Shown piece after piece: positions 54,101 through 64,000 of a stretch of DNA of 64,000 nucleotides (the stretch's first letter is position 1; each line of letters starts with the position of its first letter). This DNA is from Eopsaltria australis (lineage: Eukaryota; Chordata; Aves; Passeriformes; Petroicidae), in assembly GCA_034509425.1 (NCBI GenBank), contig JAVTVJ010001865.1, positions 124,001-188,000 on the forward strand. Reading direction: 5' to 3'. The notes under the pieces were generated by a model. The model had not been told where the DNA came from, searched no databases, and saw only the letters and a program-made list of their open reading frames with translations. The position numbers and the translations under genes were made by a program.

Positions 54101-57100
54101 GAAAATCTGTGCAGGTGGACTAATTATTATAACAAAAGAGATAATAATTTAACTAGTAGAAGGTATAATACTAATGAATAAGAGAACTGTGTAACTTGTA
54201 GCCAATGAACTGTGATTTCTTTGTTTGCTGAAATGCACAAATGGTGTAAAGTTTTGATGACTGGGGAGCCAGCCTTTAATGGGTCACCACCTAGCTCATA
54301 CTTTAAACAAACCAGAATAAAGGAACAGAAATACCTTGTCTCAGTGTGTAAGTTGGTGCTGCATTTGAGACAAGAAGAACACAAGTGCAACTTTGGCTAA
54401 ATCCTAGAGAAAATCTCACTCTTTGCTTCCAGAAGAGAGCTTGTCATACACATAAAGGATAAGCAAATACGACAAGCCTGTAGAGAGTTTTACATAAGGA
54501 GAGAGGATCTGTGTGATTTACCAGCATCCTTTAAGGTCTTAATTTTATTAGGGAAGATGTTAATTGAGCTAGTTAGTACCTGTGAAGTAAAAAGTCAACC
54601 CAGCTAGGTCTTCCTCGTGTAAGCATCCATCTCATGTTGAATCCTTTCAGTGCTCTTTGTAGCAAAGACCTCCCAGTTCTCAGCTGCATCATGCTTTAAA
54701 TATCTACAGTGTGAGAAGCTACCTTATGTCACCCCATCTGTGAAGATATCCAAGCAGAGCATTAGTTTTTTTCCCAATTAACTAAAAATGGATTCACTAA
54801 AAGGAATATTTCACTCTCAGCTTTTAAAAATATCATTTGCAAAGCCTAAGTAGATATTCTGACAGAACAACTGCAATTAGAGTGGTCAAGTAATAAGCAT
54901 AAACAATTAATACAGTTTTAAAATATTGTAATATTTTTGGCCTGTTGACAGGGAAGAGCTTTTTTAATTTATGCACTTCAGAAGTTTTGAATAAAACCAT
55001 TTGAACAAAAACAAATGGAGGATTTCAGCATGTGTGTTGTCTTTAACACGTCCTTCTTCTGGAGTTATTAAACTTTTACAGATTTCCCAGGAAATAAAGG
55101 AAAAATCCATTAATGAAGTGTGTAAGAAACAGGCCTTCTAAAAAAAGAACAGGGAACATATTTGAATGTTTTCTTTTGTGCTTAATTCAAATGGACATAG
55201 CGGCCTGCTACCAGGTTTGTACTAGGGCTACTTGAAAGATGAGCAGAGAGAATTTTGATACAGTAGAATTAACCTCCTCCAAGATTTGATACCAGCATTG
55301 ACACAAAGTGTCATTATGACAAACAGCAGACTTACATGTTTAAAAAAAACTCAAGCAGTATGGAGCGGTTCCCTAATGCTCTTCCACATAGGTGTAAGTG
55401 CCTGCTCTGCCCTTTTTCTTCCAACTGCGAAGCTCTGGAGCCCCTCAGCCAGGCCAGGAGAGCTGATGGGCTCCATGCTGGTGTGGTCAAGGAATGTGTC
55501 AAACCTCAGCACATATTTCGGTGTGGAGTGGATAAATCCAGAGGGAAAAATACAGACCTGCTTCTCAGAGAGATAAAGTGCTACATCGTTCTCCTGCTGC
55601 CTTCTCCAGCAAGGCAAAAACATGGAACCAATTTTCTCTGTGCTCATTCACTGCCTGGTAGGGCACCTGTGTATGACTCTGGTTCAACCATGTCCCCAGG
55701 CCCTAGGTACAAAGAGCACTAATGTGACCCTTACCCCTGTTAAACACAAAGATGACATTGGTTCTTTTAGGCATTCTAATCAGTTCTACACAAAAAATAT
55801 TTATACACTATACAGATTGTTTTAATGAGATGAGGAATGCATACTGGCTAGGAAAAACAGGGAAGAAAATACCAAGTTTGCTAAGTTGTTATCCAGATTT
55901 TCATATGGAACAGCTGAGAGAATGGAAACCAGAGGATATTTACATGTTCTGGCCTACTGGGAACATACCAAGAGGCTGCATTACATTCAGGAATGTTGCC
56001 TTGTGTGCATAGCAGGAAACCACTTGTTGCTTGCTCACACAGCAGCAGATTGAGAGAGAGGAAGGGAAGCACTCAGTATGAGAGATTTGTGAAAATCTAA
56101 TAGTGGAAAGCCCATGTCTAACAAACTAAATAAGCTTCTTGCACACCTTTCTCAAGCCTACAAACAGCACAGCACTATGTAATGGAAACCCTACTGCTAC
56201 TGAAAGAAAATGCATGGTATGTTATACCCTCCTGTACTTTTGAAAGCTGCCTTTCTGAGAAAGGAATTCAAGCAGAAAGATTTATGGAGAAATAGAAGGA
56301 ATGTCCTTGTTTTATTATTCATGCAATAGGAAACTGGAAGCTGTGATTTGCAAATGGGAACATCCCCTTAGCTAAGGAACAGGAATTGTGCTTTCTCCTT
56401 TTCCAAAACTCTGAGCTACTTTGTGTTTAAGCAAACATCACAAAGGAAGTTTAAGCTGCTTTTGAAAGCATTAAACCCTTTGGTACAGATGGTTACCTTT
56501 ATTCCATTACCACCATCTCACATGGAGTATAACCCCTACCCAGGCCTTTCTGACGTTCACAAGACACATACAGATGAGATTAAAAGTGTTCCCTCTTCCA
56601 TGGGAAAATGAGAATGGATGAAAATGTTTCATGCAGGGAGTACAATGTGCCCAAAGCACCTTCTTACATTATGTCTCCATGGAGCTTTGGCTTCTAATAG
56701 AAAGAAAACTTTTTAATAAACCTCTTGTACTTGGGCAGCTGTCAGTCACAGCTACACAAATTGAACATAGCACATGATTCACGAATCCAGTACCAAACTG
56801 AAAATGTCCCATGTAAAATAGGATACTATTCAGTATGAGTTCTTCCACAAGATCAACACTGTCATTCCCAGATGTTCAGTATCATCCTGTTCACCATTCG
56901 GTGTATTGGTAGACAGACTTACGAGTGGCTGACAGGAGTTGGAACTACAGTCTTCTCTCTTCACCACTGTCTTTGCCATATCCATGTAGAAAGATACAGA
57001 TAGCCATGGACTTCTAGAAGAATATGAATGAGAAACTACCAGGAAGTGCAGCGAACCTAAATTCCAGGCAAAATCGCAGGGCAGTTGAGAACAGTCTTCT

Positions 57101-58643
57101 CAACTAATTCTATCTTAGTCACTTCCTTGACTGCAGTTTTCTCAAATTTACTTGCTGTGTAAAATCATTTGCCGACTTGTTTCAGGGAATCATTTCAGGC
57201 CTTCATTGAATTCCAGCACAGTTTTGAACATTTTAACTCTGCACTGCTTTGAACTGTTATGCTCAATTACGAAAATCATGTTCACTTTTGTATTCCCTGA
57301 CTGTACAAAAATAAATATAAAATCAAAGCTTCTTCTTGGCTATTCAGGTTAGCAAGAACAAAACCTGCTTTTTAACACTACTCACTTCAAATCCTGGCTT
57401 GTGTGAACTTTACTGATGAGAAAGCAAACACAGAAAATGTTCAAACAATAAAAATAAAACCTTTTAGTTATGCAAAAGAATATTCCACTCCAAGATGATT
57501 ATGAAGAGCAGTACTTCAACCATATAATGAGATAAACAATGGAGAAGTTTAAATATTCTGGAATTTGCCATCTCCTTTTTTGCCTTCAGCTGAAACACAA
57601 TTCGTTCATAAGTGAAAAAAAAAACCATCCACCTTAAACCAATTTTAAACTGGCAGCAACTGTGTCAGTAATCACACTTCATGTCATTCTGTGATTATGT
57701 GATTCTGCTGTAGAAACTCTGAGACTTATTTCATGCCATATTGCAAAAAATCTATAACAAATGTAACCACTTGCAAAATAACATATAACATATACACAAC
57801 GTAGATGCTTCATTCTTTCCACTATACTCTTTTAATATGTTTGCTGGAACAACTATTTCTATCTTATTTTAATTTAGACAATCTTTCTTCCTGTCTTTAA
57901 CAAAATAAAAATCTGTTTATTTTGAGAAAAAGCATGAAAGCTCCACAGGCATGAATTTAATTCCATGCAGAGACCCTCAAAATCAAATATTCAGTGTAGA
58001 GGAAGGAATGTGCTGCCCCTCCTAAGAGGAATCATAAAAGACGCCTTCTAAATTTAGGTAGCTTTCCATGAAGCATCCTTTGCTAGGAGCTGATTTGTCT
58101 CCCAAGACAGAACTCCAGATTGCACTGATACCAGAATAAATTTTATCTTTATATTCATCTTAGTCAATATTTGACCCCATGAAGATACAGTCTCAGCCAT
58201 CACAAAACCCCCATCCCCTGGTAACTGTGGGGTTGGAAGAAGAATGCAGTCAGGCCCAGAGCTGTAATGGGGTGAGAGGTCCTGGTGCTGTGCACCGCTG
58301 GCACTTCTGGTTTCACCCAAAAGAAAGCCACAGAAGAATGCCATGCAACCTTCTTGCAAAGAAGAGCTGCTGATGAAGGATTTGTATCTGCACGATTTGA
58401 AGTTTGATTCTGCAAAGGAGGATCAGTGTGATCAGTTTGGTCACTTTGATCAGTTTGAAGTTCGATCCTGGGGTGTGGCTGATTTTAGTGAGGGATTTGC
58501 CCCAGGGCAGCCTGTGAGGAACAAGGTCCCAGGTCTCCTTAAGCAGTTAGGATACTTTTTATTGTATTCAGGTGCATGGGCAGAGACACAGATACCATAT
58601 TTCAGGCACCGATGCCTGGTAATTTAAACGACCAACTCTCATC
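45152..58643. other. Intergenic, between the two LTR copies
   Basis: About 13.5 kb without a recognisable gene. It contains a 237-codon ATG-initiated frame at 46247-46960 (see findings), a perfect 13-bp hairpin at 53793-53824 and a TCCCTGCA inverted repeat near 48102-48122. The remainder, from 54 to 58.6 kb especially, is AT-rich and featureless to my reading. Confidence 0.6.
53793..53824. repeat. Perfect 13-bp hairpin with 6-base loop
   Basis: Arms cttaacatgccag and its exact complement flank the loop gtagaa. Part of the arm (cttaacatgc) recurs at 53833-53842. Confidence 0.85.
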
Positions 58644-59150
58644 TGTTGCCCCTAGTTACAGCTAAGGTAGAGTTAATTTCTTCTCAGTAGCTATTACAGG
58701 GCTATGTTTTGGATTTGGAATCAGAATGCTGTTGATAACACACCGATGGCTTGGTATTTTGCCAAGTCGTGTTTATCCTAAGTCAAGGACTTTTTTTTCC
58801 CCCCCTTGTCTGACGCTCTGCCAGAGAGGCGGTACGCCAACGAAACTGGGAGGGAACTGAGGCGGGACAGGTGACCCGAGCTGGCCAAAGGGATGCTCCA
58901 CACACACAACGTCATGCCCGCTGTGGGAGCCGGGAGGAGTAACCTGGAAGGGCGCATGATCCGTGTTCCGGAAGGGGGGTCTGGCTCAGCCAGTGGGTGG
59001 TCAGCAATTGCGTTGTGCATCGCTTATTGTTGTTGCTGTTAATGCTATTATTGTACTTGAATTTGTTTTCAATTATTAAACTGTTCTTATGTCAACATAC
59101 AGGTTTTAATTCGATTCTCCTCCCCATTCCAGCGACGTGAGGGCATAAGA
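58644..59150 (+). mobile_element. LTR copy next to the NIPSNAP3A promoter
   Basis: Same LTR family as 44586-45151 but in the opposite orientation (sense on plus). Shared landmarks are AGAGTTAATTTCTTCTCAGT, GTTGATAACACACCGATGG, GAGCTGGCCAAAGGGAT, the AGCAATTGCGTTGTGCATC block and TATTAAACTGTTCTTATGT. It lacks the last 70 or so bases: similarity fades after CTCCCCATTCCAG near 59135-59150, where unrelated GC-rich sequence begins. The TATA-like position seen in the other copy is replaced by a GC-rich stretch (about 58915-58935), so its own promoter is probably weak. No target duplication is visible, consistent with a truncated right end. Confidence 0.8.
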
Positions 59151-59262
59151 AAGGGAGGGGCCTAACCTCTGCCTTCCCCATTCCTGGTCCGTTCCCCTTG
59201 TCCGTCCCCCCGCGGCTGGGTGCGCGGGCGGCGGGGCGGGCTGCAGAGGCGGCCCCAGCGGC

Positions 59263-59383
59263 GTGCCGCCCCCGAGGGAGGGAGGGCCCGCCGCCGTGCC
59301 GCCCCCGAGGGAGGGAGGGCCCGCCGCCGTGCCGCCCCCGAGGGAGGGAGGGCCCGCCGCCGTGCCGCCCCCGTGCCGCCCCC
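59263..59383. repeat. 33-bp G-rich minisatellite, three units plus partial
   Basis: Three identical 33-base units start at 59263, 59296 and 59329, followed by two truncated gtgccgccccc pieces (59362-59383). Each unit holds GAGGGAGGGAGGG. The period is a multiple of three, so every frame stays open and gives repeated Pro/Arg/Gly peptides on both strands; these are not genes. It lies 50-170 bases upstream of the NIPSNAP3A start codon. Confidence 0.95.
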
Positions 59384-59434
59384 ATCGCGGGCCGCCGGCG
59401 GCGGGGCGGTGTCTGAGGCCGGGCCGTGCCCGCC

Positions 59435-59509
59435 ATGCTGCCGTCGGCGCTGCTCCGCCGCCCGCTCGCCGCCGCTGCCCGCCTGGCCCTGCCGCGCTCC
59501 GGCCCGCAG
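59435..59509 (+). CDS. NIPSNAP3A: NIPSNAP3A coding exon 1, mitochondrial leader
   Basis: Twenty-five codons from an ATG in good context (CCGCCATGC) to a donor at CCGCAG then gtagcg. The peptide MLPSALLRRPLAAAARLALP is Arg/Ala/Leu-rich without acidic residues, as expected for a mitochondrial targeting leader; NIPSNAP proteins localise to mitochondria. Exit is phase 0, matching exon 2. A GTG codon nine bases upstream is in frame but is not a plausible start. The leader itself is not conserved in sequence, so the assignment rests on its position, the CpG-island promoter and the phase match to exon 2. Confidence 0.8.
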
Positions 59510-59651
59510 GTAGCGGCGGGGGCGCGGGGGGCCCGGGGGCGGGGGGCGATGGCCGCCGGGCGGGGCCTGTCCCTGTCGCGACACCGTCTGTCACGACCCA
59601 GCGCCGGGCCCTGGCCGGAGTCCCGTGGGATCCTTTGGGATCCGGCCCCGG

Positions 59652-60095
59652 GTCACGGGATCGATTCGGTTGGGAAAGACTGCTGAGATCAGCGAGTCCA
59701 AGCCATGCCCGAGCACCACCACCCTGTGAAGCAGACCGTGACACCAAGTGTCACGTCCAGCCTTTCCTTGAACACCTCGAGGGACGGCGACTGCACCACG
59801 TCCCTGGGCAGCCCATTCCAATGGCTCATCAGCCCTTCTGTCAAGAATTTCTTCCTGATGTCCAGTCTGAAGCTTTCCTGCTGCAACTTGAGGCTATGAC
59901 CTCTTACCCAGTCATTGTCCTCGGCCTGCGAGAGGAGGCTGACCCCCACCTGGCTACAGCCTCCTTTCAGGCACTTGTGCAGAGTGATAAGGTCACCCCT
60001 AAGCCTCTTTTTCTCCAGGCTAAACACCCCCAGTTCCCCCAGCTCCTCCTCATAAGACTTGTACTCTAGACCCTTCATCAGCTCCATTGCCCTTC
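59652..60095 (-). mobile_element. CR1 LINE, 3' end of ORF2 plus 3'UTR
   Basis: On the minus strand the frame reads through the C-terminal end of the CR1 polyprotein, with SYEEELGELGVFSLEKKRLR, RKKFL and PSLEVFKERLDV, followed by the short CR1 3'UTR. It ends (left) with the GGTTGGGAAAGACTG phrase typical of the CR1 3' terminus. It is 5'-truncated, like most CR1 copies, and begins only about 140 bases from the NIPSNAP3A exon 1 donor. Confidence 0.9.
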
Positions 60096-60344
60096 TGTGG
60101 AACAGAAGTGGTCCTGCAGTGTCCCAGTATCTGCCTAAGCAGCAGAAAGCTTCAGGACCTCTCTTTTCCCACAGAAATCCAGTGTGGAATGGGGCACTAC
60201 AGCAGGTTCCCCATTCAGTCAAGGTCCTGCAGAGGTTTGTAACAGCCCCAAGGAGCTGTGACTCATGGCAGCCAATTCTAGATGTGTGATGCTGCAAAGA
60301 GCCATTGAGCAACAAAGCCTTTGGGTTTTGCCGTCTGTATTCAA

Positions 60345-60655
60345 TGACCTGGAAGTGCAGCCAGTTGGGGGTCAGGCTCTTCTCCCAGGTAACAAGTGAC
60401 AGAATGGGAGGAAGTGGCCTCAAGTTGTTTAAACAAGAAGAGGTTTAGATTCAATATTAGGAAAAATTTATTCACTGAAAGGGTTGTAAAGCACTGATGC
60501 AGGCTGCCCAGGGGAGTGGTGTCACCATCCCTGGAAGTGCTTGAAAAACACGTAGATATGTCACTTGAGGATATGGTTTAGTGGTGGACATGGCACATCT
60601 GGGTTCACAGTGGATAGGACGATCTCAAAGTAATTTCTAAACCTAAACAATTCTG
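60345..60655 (+). mobile_element. CR1 LINE 3' fragment, plus orientation
   Basis: Recognisable phrases in order are CTTCTCCCAGGTAACAAGTG, GAAGTGGCCTCAAGTTG, AGGCTGCCCAGGGGAGTGG, CACCATCCCTGGAAGTGCTT and GATATGGTTTAGTGGTGGAC. These form the end of CR1 ORF2 and its 3'UTR. It is degenerate, without a usable frame, and ends near 60655. Confidence 0.88.
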
Positions 60656-61533
60656 TTCTGTGTCTTGAGCTGCATGGTGTGCATGCCTGCATATTCTTGT
60701 GAAATAAGCCATGTCCAAAATTCATCCTGCAGCTGCCTCTGTGCAGACATGTGGTAAGGCCAAAGATGTGTTTTGGCCTTAATTTTTCATGTTTATTTGA
60801 GAGATGATGTTCCAGGTTATTGAGGCAATTGCAAAAGTACACTTAGTCTGGGACTCCCAAATGCTTTTATCTTATACGAAAACAGAAAAACTGTTCTTGA
60901 TCAGCCCTTGGGAAGCAGCCAGTAAAGGACTAGGATGTGGACTTAAGCGATCTTGTGTTGGAATGAATCGCTCTTTCCCAACTGTTGGTATCTTTTTCTT
61001 TTGTTTGCCAGTAATATGTAATTTGCTAATACTGGTGTAAGATTGTAGGTAGAAAACATTATGCAGTAGCATGAGTTGGTTGGGTAACCACAACACAGGC
61101 AGGTCTTGGTGTTGCTTCCTCTTTGGTGGCATCTCAGCAGCTTTTGAATAACGTGTTTAGCCAAAAACATCTTGGTGCTGACTTCCTGAGGAAGGGGTTG
61201 AGAAAAGGAAAATCCTGCTTTGTTATGAGCTAATTAAACAATTACAATGTTACGAGATAATTAAACAATTGACTGCATCAAATAAAAGACACAGCACAGT
61301 CTGTTGCATTGGTGAAAGGAGTGGTGGCAAGTAATGCACATTGTAACTACTTCCAAAGAAATGTGTCCAAAGGTACTTTTTTTGTAGCGGGTGTCATGAA
61401 GTAAGTGTCCTTCTCTCAGCCTGCAGTATGGTAATCCTTCTATAGTATTGGATTAATTTTTTAAAAATTAGACAACTACAACTTTCAGGCTTGAGGATTA
61501 TTTTTACTAATTCTTCTTACTGTTTTCTTTCAG

Positions 61534-61735
61534 GTACGCCTTGCTACAGGGCCCAGACAAAATAATGGCACTTTCTACGAGATTCGCACATACGAGGTTA
61601 AGCCAGCGAAGATGAAGGAGTTTCTGGAAATGGTCAACAAGTACCTTCACTTTCGCACAGCTCACTCGGAGCTGGTGGGGTTCTGGTACTCGGAGCTGGG
61701 AGCGATGAACAAGGTGTTTCACATTTGGAAGTACG
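61534..61735 (+). CDS. NIPSNAP3A: NIPSNAP3A coding exon 2, start of first NIPSNAP domain
   Basis: Encodes 67 residues plus one base. Key motifs are ATGPRQNNGTFYEIRTY, FRTAHSELVGFWYSELG and VFHIWKY, which match human NIPSNAP3A/3B closely (ATGPRQ, FYE-R-Y, RTAHSELVG-W, VFHIWKY) and distinguish it from NIPSNAP1/2. The fold is a dimeric alpha/beta barrel; the family has been linked to vesicle transport and mitochondrial quality control, with no settled enzymatic activity. Acceptor is tttctttcag, donor AAGTACG then gtacgg, phase 1, the same split codon as expected after WKY. The remaining exons are to the right of the window. Birds may have one NIPSNAP3 gene corresponding to both mammalian 3A and 3B, so the symbol could equally be read as NIPSNAP3. 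Confidence 0.93.
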
Positions 61736-62626
61736 GTACGGTCAGCATCCCTTTGTGCTGCTCTGCTCTCTGCATGTTCCCTGTCTCCTAGGCAATAAAG
61801 TGAGGGGAATGCTTACCTGGCTTTGCTCTTATTGTTGCTGTTATTATAAGAAGGTGCCCCCAAAACATTGCTCCTGGACTGATTAGTGACAACAACACTT
61901 CAGAGCTTGTCAGGACAACTTTGACATGTTGGGATGAGAAAGTTACAAGTACTCTTGAACAGCAGTCTGCTCAAAACAGGTGTAATAGAGGAACTGTGAC
62001 AAAGTGTTTTGTTCGTGGTAAATATTTTTAAATTGGGGTCAGTTCTTGAATCTTTCAAAACGAATGGAAAAAAGGATATACACACACATATGCAGTCTGT
62101 GTGTGTATATATGCATGAAAAATCGGTATTGTATTTTAGCTCAGAGTACCAGTCTCTCCCATAGAAAATGGGCATGCAGTTTGGATGCTTAAACTCCTTC
62201 TGCAGTGGGCCTGTACTGAGGTAGGAAGCCACTCCACCAGGTCTGACTTCTCAAGCTTGCAGTGTTTTTGTTGCAGCTTTAGCCTTGCTAGCAATAAGAT
62301 TTTTGCAGTATGGTCAACTTTTTATGTTGTTGGAGTTGGTGCTGACATGGAAGGTGCAGGTGAGCCAAAAAAAGTTACTATTATGCTAAAAACTAGGTGT
62401 GCTGCTTGTGGCTTTTGTGGAGCCCAAGGGAGGCGATCCTTGGGTTACAGAGGGGTGGGAAGGCACACTGGTATAATTCCCCTTGAACACCTGCTGCAGT
62501 CCAGACATGTTGAGACATGTCTGCATGTTGAGACTGTGTGCTCAGTGAAGCACTTTGTGTGGTCCAGTGTGGTCACAGTACCTGTTTAGATTAAAGGGCT
62601 GCCCCTTCTGTTTTGGAGGGGTGAAT

Positions 62627-63745
62627 CATGGAATCATCAACTTGGAGAATAGTTTTGTTCCTCTCAACTATTTTGCTCAGGGCCCCATCCAGCCTGGCCT
62701 CTAACACTTCCAGGGATCAGGCATCCACAGCTTCTCTCAGCAATCCGCTCCAATGCCTCAACATTCTCATAGTGAAGAATTTCTTCAATATGTCTAATCT
62801 AAATCTTGCTCCATCCCAGAAGGTATTTAAGGCCAGACTGGATGGAGCTCTGAGCAACCTGTTCTAGTGAAAGGTGTCCCTGCACATGGCCAGGGGGTTG
62901 AAATCGGGTGATGTTTAGAGGTCCTTTCCAATCCAAACCATCCTGTGATTCTAAATCTACCTTCTGTCAATTTAAAGCCATTCCCTCTTGCCCTATCACT
63001 ACATGCCCTTCTAAAAAGTCCCTCTCCAGCTCTCTTATAGGCTCCCTTTCAGTGCTGGAATGCTGCTGTAAGGTTTCCCTGGAGCCTTCTTTTCTTCAGG
63101 CTGAATAGCCCAAACTCTATCTGCCTGTCTTCACAGGAGATGTGCTCGAGCACTTGGATCATCTTTGTCACCTTCTCTGATGTCAGTCATTCTTCCCTCA
63201 TCCACCAAAGCTGTAACCCCATCACAGAAGTCCACCAGATTAGTCAGGCACAATTTGCCCTTAGTGAAGTCATGATGGCTGTCACCAATCACTTCATGGT
63301 CTTCTGTGGGCCTTAGCATAGTTTCCATAAGGATCTCCTCCTTGATCTTGCCAGGTACAGAAATGAGACTGGGCAAGTTGTGGTTCTGCAGCTCTTCCTT
63401 ATGTCCCTTTTTAAAAATGGGCTGCCATAACTTCTCAAATACAATTAATTGTGGCATAGTCACTTCCTCTGCCAGTTTCCTTACGACCCATGAATGTATC
63501 TCACCGAGTCCCATGGACTTGTGCACCTTCATGTTCCTTAGATGGTCTCAAACCTGAACTTTTCCTACAGGAGGTGGTTCTTCATTCTCACAGTCCCTGC
63601 CTTTGCCTTCTGTGACTTGGGTGGTCTGGCTGGAGCACTTGCAAGTGCAGACCAAAGCAAAGAAGGACATTGAGTACCTCAACATTTTTCATGACTTGGG
63701 CATCCATGTCTTCCTCTTCTTTCAGAAGAGGGCCATTCATCTGTC
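62627..63745 (-). mobile_element. CR1 LINE with reverse-transcriptase remnant, internally deleted
   Basis: On the minus strand, 63532-63175 encodes a broken CR1 reverse-transcriptase segment (SVPGKIKEEILMETML, EVIGDSHHDFTKGKLCLTNL and similar), with sequence upstream of it to about 63745 from the same ORF. Near 63175 it jumps directly to the C-terminal end of ORF2, so the catalytic palm and thumb part is missing. The left portion (62627-63130) is the 3' end, interrupted by a younger CR1. The copy is inactive. Confidence 0.88.
62807..62948 (+). mobile_element. Short CR1 inserted inside the older CR1
   Basis: About 140 bases of CR1 3' end in plus orientation, with TTTAAGGCCAGACTGGATGG, GAGCAACCTGTTCTAGTG and GGTCCTTTCCAATCCAAACC in order, ending at the CTGTGATTCT terminus. 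It is flanked by the 9-base word tctaaatct on both sides (62798-62806 and about 62949-62957), and the older CR1 resumes without loss after the second copy. Confidence 0.85.
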
Positions 63746-63844
63746 AATATTTTGAGTTCACCTGCATTTATAAATTGTCCTGCTTCTCAGAATATTTTAG
63801 CCTTGGCTATTGTTACTATCTATAAATAAAATAAGATAAATTTT

Positions 63845-63866
63845 AAAACAAACAAACAAACAAAAA
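63845..63866. repeat. AAAC simple repeat
   Basis: About five AAAC units in NIPSNAP3A intron 2. Confidence 0.9.
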
Positions 63867-64000
63867 ATATATAGGTAACCTTTAAAATGCAAAACTAAGG
63901 GAAAATCTATACCTTTTGTTTCCTAACTGTGTTTTACATGTCTAATTGCAGTGGTTCCTCCTCCCCCCGCCCTGAGGCCACACTATGATCTGAGAAATGA

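Larger units (their letters stand above)
59160..59660 (+). promoter_or_regulatory. NIPSNAP3A: CpG-island promoter of NIPSNAP3A
   Basis: Dense CpG and high G+C from just after the LTR to about 150 bases beyond exon 1. It includes GGGGCGGG-type boxes near 59232 and 59402 and no TATA box. It contains the 33-bp minisatellite. The transcription start is probably within 59200-59430 but cannot be fixed from sequence alone. Confidence 0.75.
59510..61533 (+). other. NIPSNAP3A: NIPSNAP3A intron 1
   Basis: A 2-kb intron largely made of two CR1 fragments in opposite orientation (59652-60095 minus, 60345-60655 plus). The part from 60660 to 61533 shows no recognisable element. Confidence 0.85.
61736..64000 (+). 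other. NIPSNAP3A: NIPSNAP3A intron 2 (partial, continues right)
   Basis: No exon equivalent to the next NIPSNAP3A segment is visible before the window ends. The intron holds a TG/TA-rich patch near 62078-62114, a composite CR1 at 62627-63745 with a second CR1 inside it, and an AAAC simple repeat at 63845-63866. Confidence 0.8.

Noticed and set aside
44586..59150. A provirus between the two LTR copies
   Set aside because: The LTRs are in opposite orientation, the first has its own target duplication on both sides, and no retroviral gene lies between them.
59106..59747. Long frames on both strands across the NIPSNAP3A CpG island
   Set aside because: They are produced by the 33-bp repeat (a multiple of three) and by high G+C, which removes stop codons.
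59689..60423. 244-codon minus-strand frame
   Set aside because: The left half is the C-terminal end of CR1 ORF2 and the right half is unrelated intron; it is not a host gene.
1..64000. CRISPR arrays, operons, bacterial promoters or integrated bacterial DNA
   Set aside because: No regularly spaced direct repeats, ribosome-binding sites or compact gene blocks are present; all evidence is of a vertebrate genome.

Overview
The window is vertebrate nuclear DNA, very probably from a passerine bird. The evidence is several CR1 LINE fragments (including a recognisable CR1 reverse-transcriptase stretch), two copies of a common avian LTR, a tRNA-Ile-derived SINE of the TguSINE1 type, intron-rich genes and CpG-island promoters. 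There is no bacterial or viral gene organisation.

Two protein-coding genes are supported, each only in its 5' part. PSD3 (EFA6D, an Arf6 guanine-nucleotide exchange factor) lies on the minus strand. Four coding exons can be placed (38907-38887, 26826-26718, 13918-12874 and 11431-11051) with matching splice phases. They encode about 518 residues of the N-terminal regulatory half; the Sec7 and PH exons must lie to the left of position 1. NIPSNAP3A (a mitochondrial NIPSNAP-family protein) lies on the plus strand, with exon 1 at 59435-59509 and exon 2 at 61534-61735; the rest lies to the right of position 64000. The two genes are divergently transcribed, about 20.5 kb apart. In chicken, ABCA1 (neighbour of NIPSNAP3A in mammals) and PSD3 are Z-linked, so the window is probably Z-chromosomal (inference).

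Layout: 1-11050 is a PSD3 intron holding a tRNA-derived SINE (about 7.5 kb) and an internal CpG island (8.5-9.0 kb) that may be a second promoter. 11-39 kb holds the four PSD3 exons and their introns, ending in the PSD3 CpG-island promoter (38.8-39.2 kb). 39.2-58.6 kb is intergenic, with a complete solo LTR at 44586-45151 bounded by a 5-bp target duplication. 58.6-59.2 kb is a second LTR copy abutting the NIPSNAP3A promoter. 59.2-64 kb is NIPSNAP3A exons 1-2 with CR1 debris in the introns, including a CR1 inserted inside another CR1.

I did not find a new biological system. The most interesting points are an overlapping out-of-frame upstream AUG in PSD3 paired with tandem splice acceptors, the internal PSD3 CpG island, the LTR and G-rich minisatellite at the NIPSNAP3A promoter, and the nested CR1 insertion. 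Most of the remaining sequence is ordinary intron or intergenic DNA with only chance ORFs.
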